64,000 nt of DNA from a virus. Both the position numbers and the translations under genes were made by a program. Below, piece after piece: positions 16,532 to 24,073 of this stretch. Numbering within the stretch: the stretch's first letter is position 1; each line of letters opens with the position of its first letter. Below the pieces are notes generated by a model that made no database searches, had not been told where the DNA came from, and was given only the letters and a program-made list of their open reading frames with translations. The stretch is taken from positions 94,514 through 158,513 of the IMG/VR virus record IMGVR_UViG_3300031884_000939; one strand, given 5' to 3'.

Positions 16532-17471
16532 AATTCCAAATGTAAATCTTATCCTGTTTCTTTTTACCTTTTGCTTGCCCTAACTGCTGTAATAAATCCT
16601 CTTCCCCATGGCATGGAGTTAACCCATATTTGATAGCATCATCATACATTTTAGGGCTAATATTAAAGCATACAGTTCCGCCCTGCTTAATATTATCCAC
16701 ACATTTTTGCCACAAGGGAATAAAGAATCCTTCATAAAAGGCTTTATCGTTTTCCCAGGGCTTCATGTTCTTGTATAATTCCATATTAATATATGGCGGG
16801 CTAGTTAATACAAAATCATAATTAATTTTGGAGAAATCTACATCCAAGCAACTGTCCCAAATCATTTCTAATTTAGAGGGATTTTCCATAGAAAATAAGC
16901 CATTACCAAAGCTGACTTTATTATCTAAAAAGTCTATCATGCCGTCGTATGCTGGCTTCATATCTATATTAGTATCAATGCCCACATAGTCTATGCCTAA
17001 ACTCCATGCGCCCAACATACGGCCGCCCCAACCTGCTGTGGGATCTAATACTGCTGTAGCATTATATTTCTTATACAAGTATTTGGCTGTTACGGATTTA
17101 AACATAACAATCGAACCAGTATTAATTCTATAACATTCAAATATATTATTAGCAGGGACCTTGCCGCCTCTATTTCTTTTGCGAGTTTGTTCAATTAAGA
17201 AAGCCTTTTTAACAGGATCGGCCCACATCTCATATAATGTTTCCCTGGGCTTGCCTGAACGCTCTCTAGTACAATATAATAAATTAGGAAATTGAAAGTG
17301 ATAAAGGAAACGATTGCCAGCAAAGTTATTTTCGTTATTAATGCCGTCGTATTTGTTTAAATTAGCCAAATCTTTATTCAGCTCTATATCAGATATTTGT
17401 TTATGATTAACGATATCTTCTATAGTTACTAACTCTAAATGGTCATTAACAGTTCTTACTTTTTTATTCAT
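16527..17471 (-). CDS. DNA N4/N6 methyltransferase
   Basis: The 314-residue protein has the AdoMet-binding motif I as VLDPTAGWGGRMLGAW near residue 140 and a catalytic LTSPPYINMELY motif near 227. This is the (S/D)PPY type of amino-methylating enzymes. The TSPPY form is common in N4-cytosine methylases but N6-adenine is also possible. No partner restriction enzyme is adjacent, so it probably protects phage DNA or marks it. It overlaps the upstream gene by 4 bp. Confidence 0.85.
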   Translation of the reverse strand: MNKKVRTVNDHLELVTIEDIVNHKQISDIELNKDLANLNKYDGINNENNFAGNRFLYHFQFPNLLYCTRERSGKPRETLYEMWADPVKKAFLIEQTRKRNRGGKVPANNIFECYRINTGSIVMFKSVTAKYLYKKYNATAVLDPTAGWGGRMLGAWSLGIDYVGIDTNIDMKPAYDGMIDFLDNKVSFGNGLFSMENPSKLEMIWDSCLDVDFSKINYDFVLTSPPYINMELYKNMKPWENDKAFYEGFFIPLWQKCVDNIKQGGTVCFNISPKMYDDAIKYGLTPCHGEEDLLQQLGQAKGKKKQDKIYIWNC

Positions 17472-17749
17472 TGCTTTTCAAACAACCATAAATCTTCAAA
17501 ATTGCCACCTTTCATCTTGGCCGCTTGGCGTCCTGTGGAAATGGCACTCCATTGTACTTTATAACGGCCTGTATTAGTTAAATGGCGACTAACAACCTCC
17601 ATCATATCTTCACTAATTGTAACATCTTCTTTGGTTTTAGTTGACCCGTCTACACTAATTGAATCAAAATTCAATCTAAGTTTAATTTCTTCATGGAGAG
17701 CTTGATTGCTCTCCATTAATCTGCCTTCATAGTATTCGTTGCTACCCAT
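17468..17749 (-). CDS. Hypothetical protein upstream of methyltransferase
   Basis: The 93-residue protein starts MGSNEYYEGRLMESNQALHE and ends GGNFEDLWLFEKQ. It is mostly helical with no recognised motif. It is the first gene of the methyltransferase operon, about 20 bases after a consensus promoter, and overlaps the methyltransferase start by 4 bp (ATGA). A role linked to DNA modification is only suggested by this context. Confidence 0.65.
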   Translation of the reverse strand: MGSNEYYEGRLMESNQALHEEIKLRLNFDSISVDGSTKTKEDVTISEDMMEVVSRHLTNTGRYKVQWSAISTGRQAAKMKGGNFEDLWLFEKQ

Positions 17750-17775
17750 ATGCTAATCCAATTAAGTAAAAGCAT

Positions 17776-17804
17776 AGTATAGCACTCAATTTAACTATTG
17801 TCAA
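17776..17804 (-). promoter_or_regulatory. Sigma70-type promoter
   Basis: TTGACA (17799-17804), a 17-nt spacer and TATACT (17776-17781) precede the gene starting at 17749. The -35 box contains the stop codon of the gene upstream. Confidence 0.85.
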
Positions 17805-18016
17805 ACATCTTCGCCTTTTAATATTCGCCATGCTTTGGGCTCTAATCGTACATACTGCCAAAACCATCGCTTAACTCGTTTGGAGTAGCGTAATCTAAAA
17901 TATCGCTTTTCGGTTCTAAACATAAACCCAAAGCTATCCTTGTCGGATAATGGATAAAAGGTTAGTCCGTTGTTTAAGTATTCGCCTTCTTGGTGTCGAA
18001 TATGTAAGTATCTCAT
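17801..18016 (-). CDS. Hypothetical basic small protein
   Basis: This 71-residue protein starts MRYLHIRHQEGEYLNNGLTF and has a strongly basic aromatic middle (KRYFRLRYSKRVKRWFWQY). The ATG at 18016 overlaps the upstream stop as ATGA. It closes the tandem array of LKW-type paralogues but lacks their C-terminal motif. Binding to nucleic acid is possible from the charge; nothing more can be said. Confidence 0.65.
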   Translation of the reverse strand: MRYLHIRHQEGEYLNNGLTFYPLSDKDSFGFMFRTEKRYFRLRYSKRVKRWFWQYVRLEPKAWRILKGEDV

Positions 18017-18246
18017 GCCCACCTTAACATAAACATTAGATAGGCTTGTTCACTGTCAAACATAATTTCATCGTATCCACTACCAGATCTGACAGATAAC
18101 CCGTGTGTTTCTTTAAGCCATTGATCTCTTTCAATGCTGTTATTAAATAACCAATCCCCGCGAGTAGCTGTCACACAATTTCGCATTGGGGCAATAATGT
18201 TAGATAGTCGTACAGAATACATTGTTTTTACCAACTCTTGGCGCAT
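18013..18246 (-). CDS. LKW-family small protein (LRWA end)
   Basis: The 77-residue protein ends SEQAYLMFMLRWA, matching the C-terminal pattern (acidic-x-A/Y-x-x-F-x-L-K/R-W-G/S/A) shared by about ten small proteins in this window. Its start codon lies inside the last codons of the upstream gene (19-bp overlap). The family is not one I can name. Confidence 0.7.
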   Translation of the reverse strand: MRQELVKTMYSVRLSNIIAPMRNCVTATRGDWLFNNSIERDQWLKETHGLSVRSGSGYDEIMFDSEQAYLMFMLRWA

Positions 18247-18473
18247 AAGGCATAATGTACATATACCTTTTCTTCCATAAGAATAATGTTGTTGCTAAAA
18301 ACTGTCCCCCATCCATTCATGTTAGGATAATTTTCCTCTAGCCACTTTAATACATCGCAGTCGCCGTTAATGCGCCACAGTACTTGGTCTTCCCACTCTT
18401 TGGTTTCATTGTTCCATACTTTCTTTTTAGTAGCTCTGCGGCGCCATTGTTCTTCTTCTACATAATCAACCAT
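18228..18473 (-). CDS. Divergent LKW-family small protein
   Basis: The product (81 residues from ATG 18473; a GTG at 18482 is an alternative) starts MVDYVEEEQWRRRATKKKVW and ends KVYVHYALCAKSW. The terminal aromatic pattern is a degenerate version of the LKW end. Neither start has ideal spacing to the GGAG encoded by the upstream LKWS codons. It is part of the head-to-tail array. Confidence 0.6.
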   Translation of the reverse strand: MVDYVEEEQWRRRATKKKVWNNETKEWEDQVLWRINGDCDVLKWLEENYPNMNGWGTVFSNNIILMEEKVYVHYALCAKSW

Positions 18474-18483
18474 AATATTCACA

Positions 18484-18723
18484 CTAACTCCATTTTAATA
18501 CAAACATTGTATAATTAGATTCAATCCTAAATGTAATATAAAAATAACTTTTATGATAATTTCTATTTAAACGGCCCCCGAATTCTAATAATTTACTATT
18601 AACTAGTTTACCCCAGTCGTCCCTATTTAATAATATACTGTCCTTATAATCAGGAAATACATAATTCATAAAATTATCCCACCACACGGGTTTTTCATTA
18701 CGGCCTAATTCAATACAAATCAT
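18484..18723 (-). CDS. LKW-family small protein (VLKWS end)
   Basis: The 79-residue protein starts MICIELGRNEKPVWWDNFMN and ends ESNYTMFVLKWS, the shared C-terminal motif. The TGGAGT codons for the last Trp-Ser also provide GGAG upstream of the next gene. An AAAGGAT ribosome-binding site precedes the ATG. Confidence 0.7.
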   Translation of the reverse strand: MICIELGRNEKPVWWDNFMNYVFPDYKDSILLNRDDWGKLVNSKLLEFGGRLNRNYHKSYFYITFRIESNYTMFVLKWS

Positions 18724-18735
18724 AATTAATATCCT

Positions 18736-18906
18736 TTATTTGGCGGCAGGCCTGCGTGGTTTACTATGATCCCTCCTTAATTCAATAAACAATCTATTGC
18801 GCCTATAATGAATTAAATCCATTATACTAGCAATTAAAAATGCCATAAAGATTAATCCCGTTAATATTGCAAGAATTAATATTAAAATAATTAAAATTAA
18901 CTCCAT
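18736..18906 (-). CDS. Tiny membrane protein nested in array
   Basis: The ATG at 18906 lies inside the AAATGGAGTTAA that ends the upstream gene as K-W-S-stop, giving a 10-bp overlap. The 56-residue product has a hydrophobic helix (about residues 2-28, Leu/Ile rich) and a basic tail (RRDHSKPRRPAAK), so it should be an inner-membrane protein with a cytoplasmic C-terminus. The function is unknown. Confidence 0.6.
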   Translation of the reverse strand: MELILIILILILAILTGLIFMAFLIASIMDLIHYRRNRLFIELRRDHSKPRRPAAK

Positions 18907-19103
18907 TTTAATAAAAACATCATAGCGTCATGCTCTGTATTAAATTTAACCATAAAATCCCCGTCAATACCATTTTCAACGTCAATTATATTAAATTGAC
19001 TACAAAAATAATCGTGTTGAATTGGCATGGGTCGCCCAGTATCTGTTAATGAGCAAGCCGCACGATGAAATGCCCTAAAAGGAATTTGAATTTCTATCCC
19101 CAT
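18897..19103 (-). CDS. LKW-family small protein (LLKWS end)
   Basis: I place the start at ATG 19103, which is embedded in the AAATGGGGATAG that ends the upstream gene as K-W-G-stop (10-bp overlap). The 68-residue protein starts MGIEIQIPFRAFHR and ends HDAMMFLLKWS. An upstream TTG at 19118 is less likely. Confidence 0.65.
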   Translation of the reverse strand: MGIEIQIPFRAFHRAACSLTDTGRPMPIQHDYFCSQFNIIDVENGIDGDFMVKFNTEHDAMMFLLKWS

Positions 19104-19360
19104 TTTAATAAAAACCAAGAATAATCTTTTTCTTTACGAAAATATAATTGAACTCCCACAGCCGTATGGGCAAAATTACCTGTACTTTCATAATGTGGGC
19201 GCCAACACCAACGAGGGTTATTTTTACGAGTAAATCCCTGGGAGCCTAAATTCTTCTGTAGCCAAGCAAAAATATCATCAACATAATTATCCTCGTCTTC
19301 AATTATATTAATAGCATAAGGCCAACGACGCTCTACTATTCTACGCTCGTGACTATTCAC
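19094..19360 (-). CDS. LKW-family small protein (LLKWG end)
   Basis: The 88-residue protein starts with GTG at 19360, five bases after a GGGG supplied by the upstream LKWG codons. It ends KDYSWFLLKWG. Arg, Trp and His are abundant (KNNPRWCWRPHYE). Confidence 0.65.
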   Translation of the reverse strand: MNSHERRIVERRWPYAINIIEDEDNYVDDIFAWLQKNLGSQGFTRKNNPRWCWRPHYESTGNFAHTAVGVQLYFRKEKDYSWFLLKWG

Positions 19361-19361
19361 A

Positions 19362-19586
19362 TTAACCCCATTTTAACATAAACCAAGTATAATCTTCGTC
19401 ATGGTCAAAGATATATGTTATATTGCCGGGACCGTGTGAACCGTCAGGATCAACACGGCATTTAAATGCTTCACGCCACCGTTGACCATATTGGCGGGGA
19501 GTTTCCAATCGTGCTACAGGTAATGTTCTTTTGGCATTCCAATAAGCTCGATTAAAAGCATCATCTTTAATATTAACGCGAATCAT
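19362..19586 (-). CDS. LKW-family small protein (MLKWG end)
   Basis: The 74-residue protein starts MIRVNIKDDAFNRAYWNAKR and ends HDEDYTWFMLKWG. Its ATG overlaps the upstream stop as ATGA. It is most similar in its C-terminal third to the neighbour at 19094-19360 (D-Y-x-W-F-x-L-K-W-G), suggesting recent duplication. Confidence 0.7.
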   Translation of the reverse strand: MIRVNIKDDAFNRAYWNAKRTLPVARLETPRQYGQRWREAFKCRVDPDGSHGPGNITYIFDHDEDYTWFMLKWG

Positions 19587-19816
19587 ATATAAATTAATCC
19601 AAATAATGTGGCCATTCCAGGGTCTTTAAAACACATAGCAATATAAGCTATATTATTCTTTTTATATGTATAATGCTCATATTCAATATCTTCATGATAA
19701 TTACGGCCAGCTAACCAAGCAGACATATACCAATATTGATGCTTGTGCATTTCAATATGTACTTGATGGGGATAATGTATAGCTATATCTTTAACAATTA
19801 AATCGAAATTATTCAT
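19583..19816 (-). CDS. LKW-family relative with altered end
   Basis: The 77-residue protein starts MNNFDLIVKDIAIHYPHQVH, has a region rich in Tyr and His (HQYWYMSAWLAGRNYHED) and ends GMATLFGLIYI, where the LKW motif is replaced. Its length, charge pattern and place inside the array suggest it belongs to the same family. The ATG overlaps the upstream stop by 8 bp. Confidence 0.55.
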   Translation of the reverse strand: MNNFDLIVKDIAIHYPHQVHIEMHKHQYWYMSAWLAGRNYHEDIEYEHYTYKKNNIAYIAMCFKDPGMATLFGLIYI

Positions 19817-20177
19817 TTAAATCCTTTTCGAATCTAGCACGAACTAATGGCTCATTGGGTTGATCCCGCCTACTGCGTACATATATCTGCCCCTCGGGAT
19901 AATCCATGGTTAACTGCCAATTCAAATACTTTTTATTATACAAATCACGCTCTTTATATAACATAGCTGTGTATAAATCAGGTAATGTACTGAATTTAGG
20001 AGTAACAGCGTTAGGATTAATTAACGCATTAATTAAAATATCCTGTTGTATTCCTTTATAAGTTAATGGCTCGGAATCTACACGATCCCATAAACTATTG
20101 GGAATAGATTCACGAACAATATTAACTAAATCCTTTTCCCGCATAATAACAGTACGAACAATAGTTTTTATCCCCAT
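19809..20177 (-). CDS. Hypothetical protein in LKW array
   Basis: The 122-residue protein begins MGIKTIVRTVIMREKDLVNI. Its ATG is embedded in the AAATGGGGATAA that ends the upstream gene as K-W-G-stop (10-bp overlap), the same arrangement as at 19103. It lacks the LKW end and is largely helical. No function is recognised. Confidence 0.65.
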   Translation of the reverse strand: MGIKTIVRTVIMREKDLVNIVRESIPNSLWDRVDSEPLTYKGIQQDILINALINPNAVTPKFSTLPDLYTAMLYKERDLYNKKYLNWQLTMDYPEGQIYVRSRRDQPNEPLVRARFEKDLNE

Positions 20178-20389
20178 TTTAACTCCGCATATGATAGTAA
20201 TGATTCATTAATAAAAGTAAAATCTACACTAGCTGGGATAATATCGTCGTTGGTAAAATAATCCCCACGGCTACCATTATAACGCCAAGTAAAATCCACG
20301 CCAGCCTTAAGCCCCATAGACTTTAATTCTTCCACATAAGACATAGCTTCCATGGCATTCTTAACTGGTATAGACACATAATTAGGCAT
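20168..20389 (-). CDS. LKW-family small protein (ELKWG end)
   Basis: The 73-residue protein starts MPNYVSIPVKNAMEAMSYVE and ends NESLLSYAELKWG. The N-terminal half looks like a beta-alpha-beta unit. It is separated from the upstream paralogue by about 50 bp that contain one copy of a dispersed repeat (20401-20427). Confidence 0.65.
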   Translation of the reverse strand: MPNYVSIPVKNAMEAMSYVEELKSMGLKAGVDFTWRYNGSRGDYFTNDDIIPASVDFTFINESLLSYAELKWG

Positions 20390-20400
20390 GGTTTTGCTAT

Positions 20401-20427
20401 AGAACTAGAGAACAAGCGCGAAGCGCA
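20401..20427 (+). repeat. Dispersed repeat copy 1 (REP-like)
   Basis: GAACTAGAGAACA followed by AGCGCGAAGCGCA recurs in inverted orientation at 25644-25672. The GCGC-GAA-GCGC core is a small hairpin. Both copies sit in short gaps next to LKW-family genes. Confidence 0.6.
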
Positions 20428-20442
20428 CGTGCACGATAGATA

Positions 20443-20715
20443 TTATTCAATAACAATCTCCCCACCGTATTTTAGTATATAAAAGGATGCTAACTCCTCG
20501 GAATCAAACTCTACATAATGTAATTGATGTTGCTTAGGCCCACCAAACTTAATACGCCACCCCTCGCCCACAGCTAATACAGGATAATCAGAGCCAGATA
20601 TAATCGGCCCAACTAATTCAATTAATTCCTGCATAACCCTCTTAAGTTCACGCCTATACACACCATCGTCATATATCCCACTTAATCTATTAGTAATGGA
20701 AACGATGGTAGTCAT
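20443..20715 (-). CDS. LKW-family small protein (ILKYG end)
   Basis: The 90-residue protein starts MTTIVSITNRLSGIYDDGVY and contains DSEELASFYILKYGGEIVIE at the end. The LK(W/Y)G motif is thus followed here by six extra residues. The N-terminal part differs from the other paralogues. It lies downstream of a tiny membrane protein gene. Confidence 0.65.
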   Translation of the reverse strand: MTTIVSITNRLSGIYDDGVYRRELKRVMQELIELVGPIISGSDYPVLAVGEGWRIKFGGPKQHQLHYVEFDSEELASFYILKYGGEIVIE

Positions 20716-20726
20716 TATATGCTAAG

Positions 20727-20870
20727 TTAATTATCTTCACGAGAGTACACAAACAAGCAGACTAATCCCACTCCTGCCCAGCCCCAATGATTAATTACTA
20801 ACACAGATCCTGTAATAAACAATAACAAATTAATCCACTGTGGACTATAACTTATTTCATAACGACTCAT
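20727..20870 (-). CDS. Tiny membrane protein (47 residues)
   Basis: The ATG at 20870 overlaps the upstream stop (20867) by 4 bp. The product MSRYEISYSPQWINLLLFIT... has two short hydrophobic segments separated by NHWGWAG, so it probably spans the membrane once or twice. It was too short for ordinary gene calling but the overlap and composition support it. Confidence 0.6.
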   Translation of the reverse strand: MSRYEISYSPQWINLLLFITGSVLVINHWGWAGVGLVCLFVYSREDN

Positions 20871-21373
20871 TTTTGATTCACTCCATAGTTTTGATAGGAA
20901 TTAGCTTGAGTAGCCGCATATCCTTGATTAGTATTCATATTAGCCGCATGATTAAATGCCTGTTGAGCTTGAGCATAGCTTTGAAGATTCTGTACTCTTT
21001 TCATGATATCATCCTCGGGATCATAATCAGCTTCTTTCTTTTTAAGCGCATCCATAGTACGATTGAGCTCATTACAATATTTGTCATATTGAATACTGAG
21101 TATAACAGTAATAAACTCTATAACATAATAAACATACATGAATACAATAGACGCTAATATAACAACATCAGAATGTACACTAAACACGATATTAATTCCT
21201 ATGCCTATAAGTGTTAATAGTATGCCAGTGACAGCAAAGCGTCCTAGTGTGTATAGTACAAACAACCCTGTTTCATAGCGTAGTCCATGCTTATACCATA
21301 TAAAATGCGCTCTTGGGAATGAAATAATGTTATTACCAATTTTACGCAATAGCCATAACGCAAAGTTTTTCAT
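20867..21373 (-). CDS. Membrane protein with Gln/Asn-rich tail
   Basis: From ATG 21373 (preceded by AGGAT) the 168-residue protein has two or three transmembrane helices (about residues 40-65 and 75-100). A charged linker (KKKEADYDPEDD) and a Gln/Asn/Ala-rich C-terminal 45 residues (SYAQAQQAFNHAANMNTNQG) follow. The family is unknown. A TATAAT box with a poor -35 (TTGTTC, 17 nt) lies upstream. Confidence 0.6.
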   Translation of the reverse strand: MKNFALWLLRKIGNNIISFPRAHFIWYKHGLRYETGLFVLYTLGRFAVTGILLTLIGIGINIVFSVHSDVVILASIVFMYVYYVIEFITVILSIQYDKYCNELNRTMDALKKKEADYDPEDDIMKRVQNLQSYAQAQQAFNHAANMNTNQGYAATQANSYQNYGVNQK

Positions 21374-21500
21374 AGTGTGTATCCTAGTTAATAATGCTAT
21401 TATTATAACATAATACGAATAAATGAACAATCTTTTTGATATGGCTAGCTAACCATACGAGCCGGAACCGTTTAATATAGCTAGTGTAAAGGATAGTTAA

Positions 21501-21611
21501 GGGAATTATAGTAAATGGTACAGAAATAAAGGATACAAGGCCGAATATTTAGTGTGTGAAAAAAATGGTGATTTTACAGAATATAAGAAAAGATTCAATC
21601 TTTATGGTTAG
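21501..21611 (+). pseudogene. Possible gene remnant without start
   Basis: The frame opened by the TAA at 21498-21500 runs 36 codons to TAG at 21609-21611 and reads protein-like (KWYRNKGYKAEYLVCEKNG then DFTEYKKRFNLYG). There is no ATG, GTG or TTG near its beginning and no ribosome-binding site. It could be the decayed end of a lost gene, or chance. Confidence 0.35.
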
Positions 21612-21775
21612 TAAGACATAGTGAAGAAAGTGTCAAAACCTTCGGCCCTCGGGGCGAGCAATGGCGAAAACGGCCTATACATCGCCTACTATCACCTTGA
21701 TACCGTTTCCATATCCCTTATCCGCATAGTCTCCTACTGTATAACACCCTTTTCTACGGTTATCGCCAGGTTCTC

Positions 21776-21810
21776 GGCTATACTATACACTACCCAACCT
21801 TAGTATAGCC
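21776..21810. repeat. Perfect 10-bp inverted repeat
   Basis: GGCTATACTA pairs with TAGTATAGCC around a 15-nt loop, 19 bp beyond the stop of the serine hydrolase gene. There is no T-run, so it may be an RNA-stabilising hairpin or a protein-binding dyad rather than an intrinsic terminator. Confidence 0.6.
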
Positions 21811-21828
21811 TTGACCCCGAGCTAACAA

Positions 21829-22995
21829 CTACTTCTTAGGGGCTTGCTGTACGGTAACTGAACCTTGCACTGCAGCGTTTTGACTTTGTGTATCTTGACG
21901 CCAATTACCCCATGCTTGACCCAGCTTTTGATTAAAACTATCACTATGACGGTTTCTAAACAGTATTAACACTAGTTCATGATTAGGGTCTACCCACGCT
22001 TTTTGGCCATACATACCTAACCATACATATCCATTCTTAATGACAGGATGTGTCCATACTCCAGTGCCATAACCAAAGTATATGCCGGCTTCTTCAGGTT
22101 TCACTACAGTATGTGTAGCATTTAGCATATATTCCTGTAAACACTTTCCATTAGCGCCTTTAATAGTATCCAATCCATATTGTGCCAAGTGTGCCCAATC
22201 AGTTAATGTAGCGGATAATCCATAGGATGTATTAATACGATTATCCTTGTCCCTAAACCAATCCATGGGCTGTTCTGTGTGGCTTTTATTAACTAGTTCA
22301 CGCATATAGTATTCAGTACCTTTTAAGTGGTCCAATACTAATCCTAATGCGCTGGTATTCAAGTTATCATATGTATAATCATGGTCATAACTTTTGAGGT
22401 TTTTGGGATTATTCATTAGGTCTGTTTGACTACTAAACTGTTTAGTTAATAGCCAAAAGTCCCCAGGGTTTTCACCGGTTCCTTGGCGGTCTGGGCCCGG
22501 GGCTCCTGATGTCATGGATAGTAATTGGGCTATAGTAGCACGGCCATACGCATTGTTTTTAAGCTCGGGCGCATATGATTCCGCGGTGTCATTTAGTGAT
22601 TTAATATCGCCCCGACATAGTGCTTGACCCACTAATAAATTGGTTACGCCCTTGGCCAAACTCCATCCGAGGTATTGTGTGTTTATGTCCTTGTTACGCT
22701 CATATACTATAGTGCCGTGATCCAATAGTATCATGGATAAGTTATTGGGATCCTCTTCATACATCGTGTCCATACGAGCTTTAACTTGGGGGCTCAATTG
22801 CTCCTTGTCCCTAGCTAATGCCTCAGGTTTAGTGGGCTCAAATGTTATATGATTTAAGTCATGGCTAACACCGCCCTCCATCATATAGTATGTGGATACA
22901 CCCTTACCGTCTGGGGTAAAGTTTAAATCTGAGCCCGGCACTAATGCTAGTGCATGGCCAGCATATAATAACAGTAATAATAGCCATTTATTCAT
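21829..22995 (-). CDS. Secreted beta-lactamase-fold serine hydrolase
   Basis: From ATG 22995 (preceded by AGGAATTAAT) the 388-residue protein has a signal peptide (MNKWLLLLLLYAGHALA). It carries the class C beta-lactamase/esterase signature: S-L-A-K in YLGWSLAKGVTN near residue 112, and Y-D-N in YTYDNLNTSALG near 210. The fold is used by penicillin-binding esterases, 6-aminohexanoate-dimer hydrolases and D-aminopeptidases, so the substrate is open. Export implies action in the periplasm, for example on peptidoglycan peptides. This is unusual for a phage. Confidence 0.85.
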   Translation of the reverse strand: MNKWLLLLLLYAGHALALVPGSDLNFTPDGKGVSTYYMMEGGVSHDLNHITFEPTKPEALARDKEQLSPQVKARMDTMYEEDPNNLSMILLDHGTIVYERNKDINTQYLGWSLAKGVTNLLVGQALCRGDIKSLNDTAESYAPELKNNAYGRATIAQLLSMTSGAPGPDRQGTGENPGDFWLLTKQFSSQTDLMNNPKNLKSYDHDYTYDNLNTSALGLVLDHLKGTEYYMRELVNKSHTEQPMDWFRDKDNRINTSYGLSATLTDWAHLAQYGLDTIKGANGKCLQEYMLNATHTVVKPEEAGIYFGYGTGVWTHPVIKNGYVWLGMYGQKAWVDPNHELVLILFRNRHSDSFNQKLGQAWGNWRQDTQSQNAAVQGSVTVQQAPKK

Positions 22996-23003
22996 ATTAA
23001 TTC

Positions 23004-23237
23004 CTAGTAGTAACAAACATGGCTAGAACCATGCCTAGAATCCATAGGGCCAGGATAGTTAACAGCTAGACGAGTCTTATATAACTGTGTAGCCAAGTTA
23101 ATCTGCTCATGAGTAAAGCCATAGTCATATATGCCGTTAGGTCCGTAGAAGTCCAGCATATAATTAGTAAAGTTATTAGTATAATCAAACCCTAGAGGAG
23201 TCATGCCATATAATGCTTCAACTTGTGGGGTCTTCAT
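23004..23237 (-). CDS. Hypothetical protein upstream of hydrolase
   Basis: The 77-residue protein starts MKTPQVEALYGMTPLGFDYT and is rich in Tyr, Asn and Gly. It ends 9 bp before the serine hydrolase start and is probably cotranscribed with it. Its own start abuts the upstream stop at 23237. No family is recognised. Confidence 0.6.
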   Translation of the reverse strand: MKTPQVEALYGMTPLGFDYTNNFTNYMLDFYGPNGIYDYGFTHEQINLATQLYKTRLAVNYPGPMDSRHGSSHVCYY

Positions 23238-23410
23238 TATACTATCTCCTTGATGGGGAACTTCGCCTGTATGACATGGAATGCTATCATGGTACGCTCA
23301 CTGTATAGCCTACGGCCATGTTTAGCGATATCTCTAACAATATCCGGGGCGGTCCAGCCTATGAATGCCGCTTCTTTTTTAATCTGTTTAATGGCAGTTT
23401 CTAGCTTCAT
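23237..23410 (-). CDS. Hypothetical small helical protein
   Basis: I use ATG 23410 (MKLETAIKQIKKEAAFIGWT), giving 57 residues. It follows the stop of the 23412-23558 gene by one base. The protein is basic and helical. No function is recognised. Confidence 0.6.
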   Translation of the reverse strand: MKLETAIKQIKKEAAFIGWTAPDIVRDIAKHGRRLYSERTMIAFHVIQAKFPIKEIV

Positions 23411-23411
23411 A

Positions 23412-23558
23412 TTAGTATATTTCCTTTGCATGTTTTCGTATAATGCGGCGGCCTAATGCGAGATTATCAGCCAATTTTAACGCTTGTTTTTTGCTAGGAG
23501 CAAACACTAGCTGCTCTATAGTTTCATCAATAGTAACCACTGTTAATCGATATGGCAT
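23412..23558 (-). CDS. Small protein, 48 residues
   Basis: The ATG at 23558 overlaps the upstream stop (TAATG). The product begins MPYRLTVVTIDETIEQLVFA and ends in a basic helix (GRRIIRKHAKEIY). It lies in an unbroken chain of four tiny genes running from the promoter at 23881-23909, which supports translation. Confidence 0.6.
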   Translation of the reverse strand: MPYRLTVVTIDETIEQLVFAPSKKQALKLADNLALGRRIIRKHAKEIY

Positions 23559-23680
23559 TATAGTGCCTCGTATAAGTGTGCGAATGCTTCCGGGCTAACA
23601 TAGTCTTTAACATAGATATAGATATCTACAATGTCATAGCCTGTGAGCTTCATGCGTACAATCTCTGCGTTAACATCCAT
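23558..23680 (-). CDS. Small protein, 40 residues
   Basis: The product MDVNAEIVRMKLTGYDIVDI then YIYVKDYVSPEAFAHLYEAL is coupled to both neighbours by TAATG overlaps. It resembles in pattern the 44-residue protein at 57044-57178 (helix, then D-x-Y-I-Y-x-K-D-Y), so the two may be related. Confidence 0.6.
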   Translation of the reverse strand: MDVNAEIVRMKLTGYDIVDIYIYVKDYVSPEAFAHLYEAL

Positions 23681-23844
23681 TATAGTTGCTCCTTGATAGT
23701 TGCGATTAGTGCGCGAATGCGCTGGTTGTCTGAACAGTCCTCACGGTTCTGATTAACACGAACTGACAAGAGTTCACGCAGGGCCTCTAGGGTTAGCTCT
23801 GCTTGCCTAGGGGTAATGTCTAACTTAACTCTCTGTGCTATCAT
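23680..23844 (-). CDS. Small protein, 54 residues, first gene of operon
   Basis: The product begins MIAQRVKLDITPRQAELTLE and is a charged two-helix protein. It is the first reading frame after the promoter at 23881-23909, with GCAGGAGCA as ribosome-binding site. Confidence 0.6.
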   Translation of the reverse strand: MIAQRVKLDITPRQAELTLEALRELLSVRVNQNREDCSDNQRIRALIATIKEQL

Positions 23845-23880
23845 TTATTAGTGCTCCTGCTTATTGTTTACTATATACAT

Positions 23881-23909
23881 AGTATAACGCCAAGGGCATT
23901 GTATGTCAA
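23881..23909 (-). promoter_or_regulatory. Sigma70-type promoter
   Basis: TTGACA (23904-23909), 17 nt, TATACT (23881-23886), followed by the recurring ATAGTAAAC element. It drives the four tiny genes below 23844. Confidence 0.85.
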
Positions 23910-23966
23910 CCAAAAGGATTGATTATGGCATCTGCCTGGGCCCCAACACACGGTTAGCCTAACTAT

Positions 23967-23995
23967 ATTATAACATCTTATTAGAGCTTAGTCAA
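23967..23995 (-). promoter_or_regulatory. Sigma70-type promoter, second in stack
   Basis: TTGACT (23990-23995), 17 nt, TATAAT (23967-23972). It lies 86 bp upstream of the previous promoter with no clear gene between them. Confidence 0.75.
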
Positions 23996-24073
23996 CCCCC
24001 TGGGCCTTGCCATACTGTGGGGTAGGTTAGCCATAATATCATAGCTGTTTTTAGGGCCCAAAATAGGGTGTAT

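Larger units (their letters stand above)
21374..21828. other. Gene-poor stretch, 455 bp
   Basis: No convincing gene is present. It contains a short promoter region for the minus gene at 21373, a protein-like open segment on the plus strand (21501-21611) without a start codon, and a GC-richer segment (TTCGGCCCTCGGGGCGAGC). A 10-bp inverted repeat sits near the end of the serine hydrolase gene. The base composition after 21640 differs from the neighbouring coding sequence. Confidence 0.6.

Noticed and set aside
21829-22995. Calling the serine hydrolase a beta-lactamase resistance gene
   Set aside because: The SxxK and YxN motifs define the fold only; the family contains many esterases and peptidases, so no resistance function is claimed.
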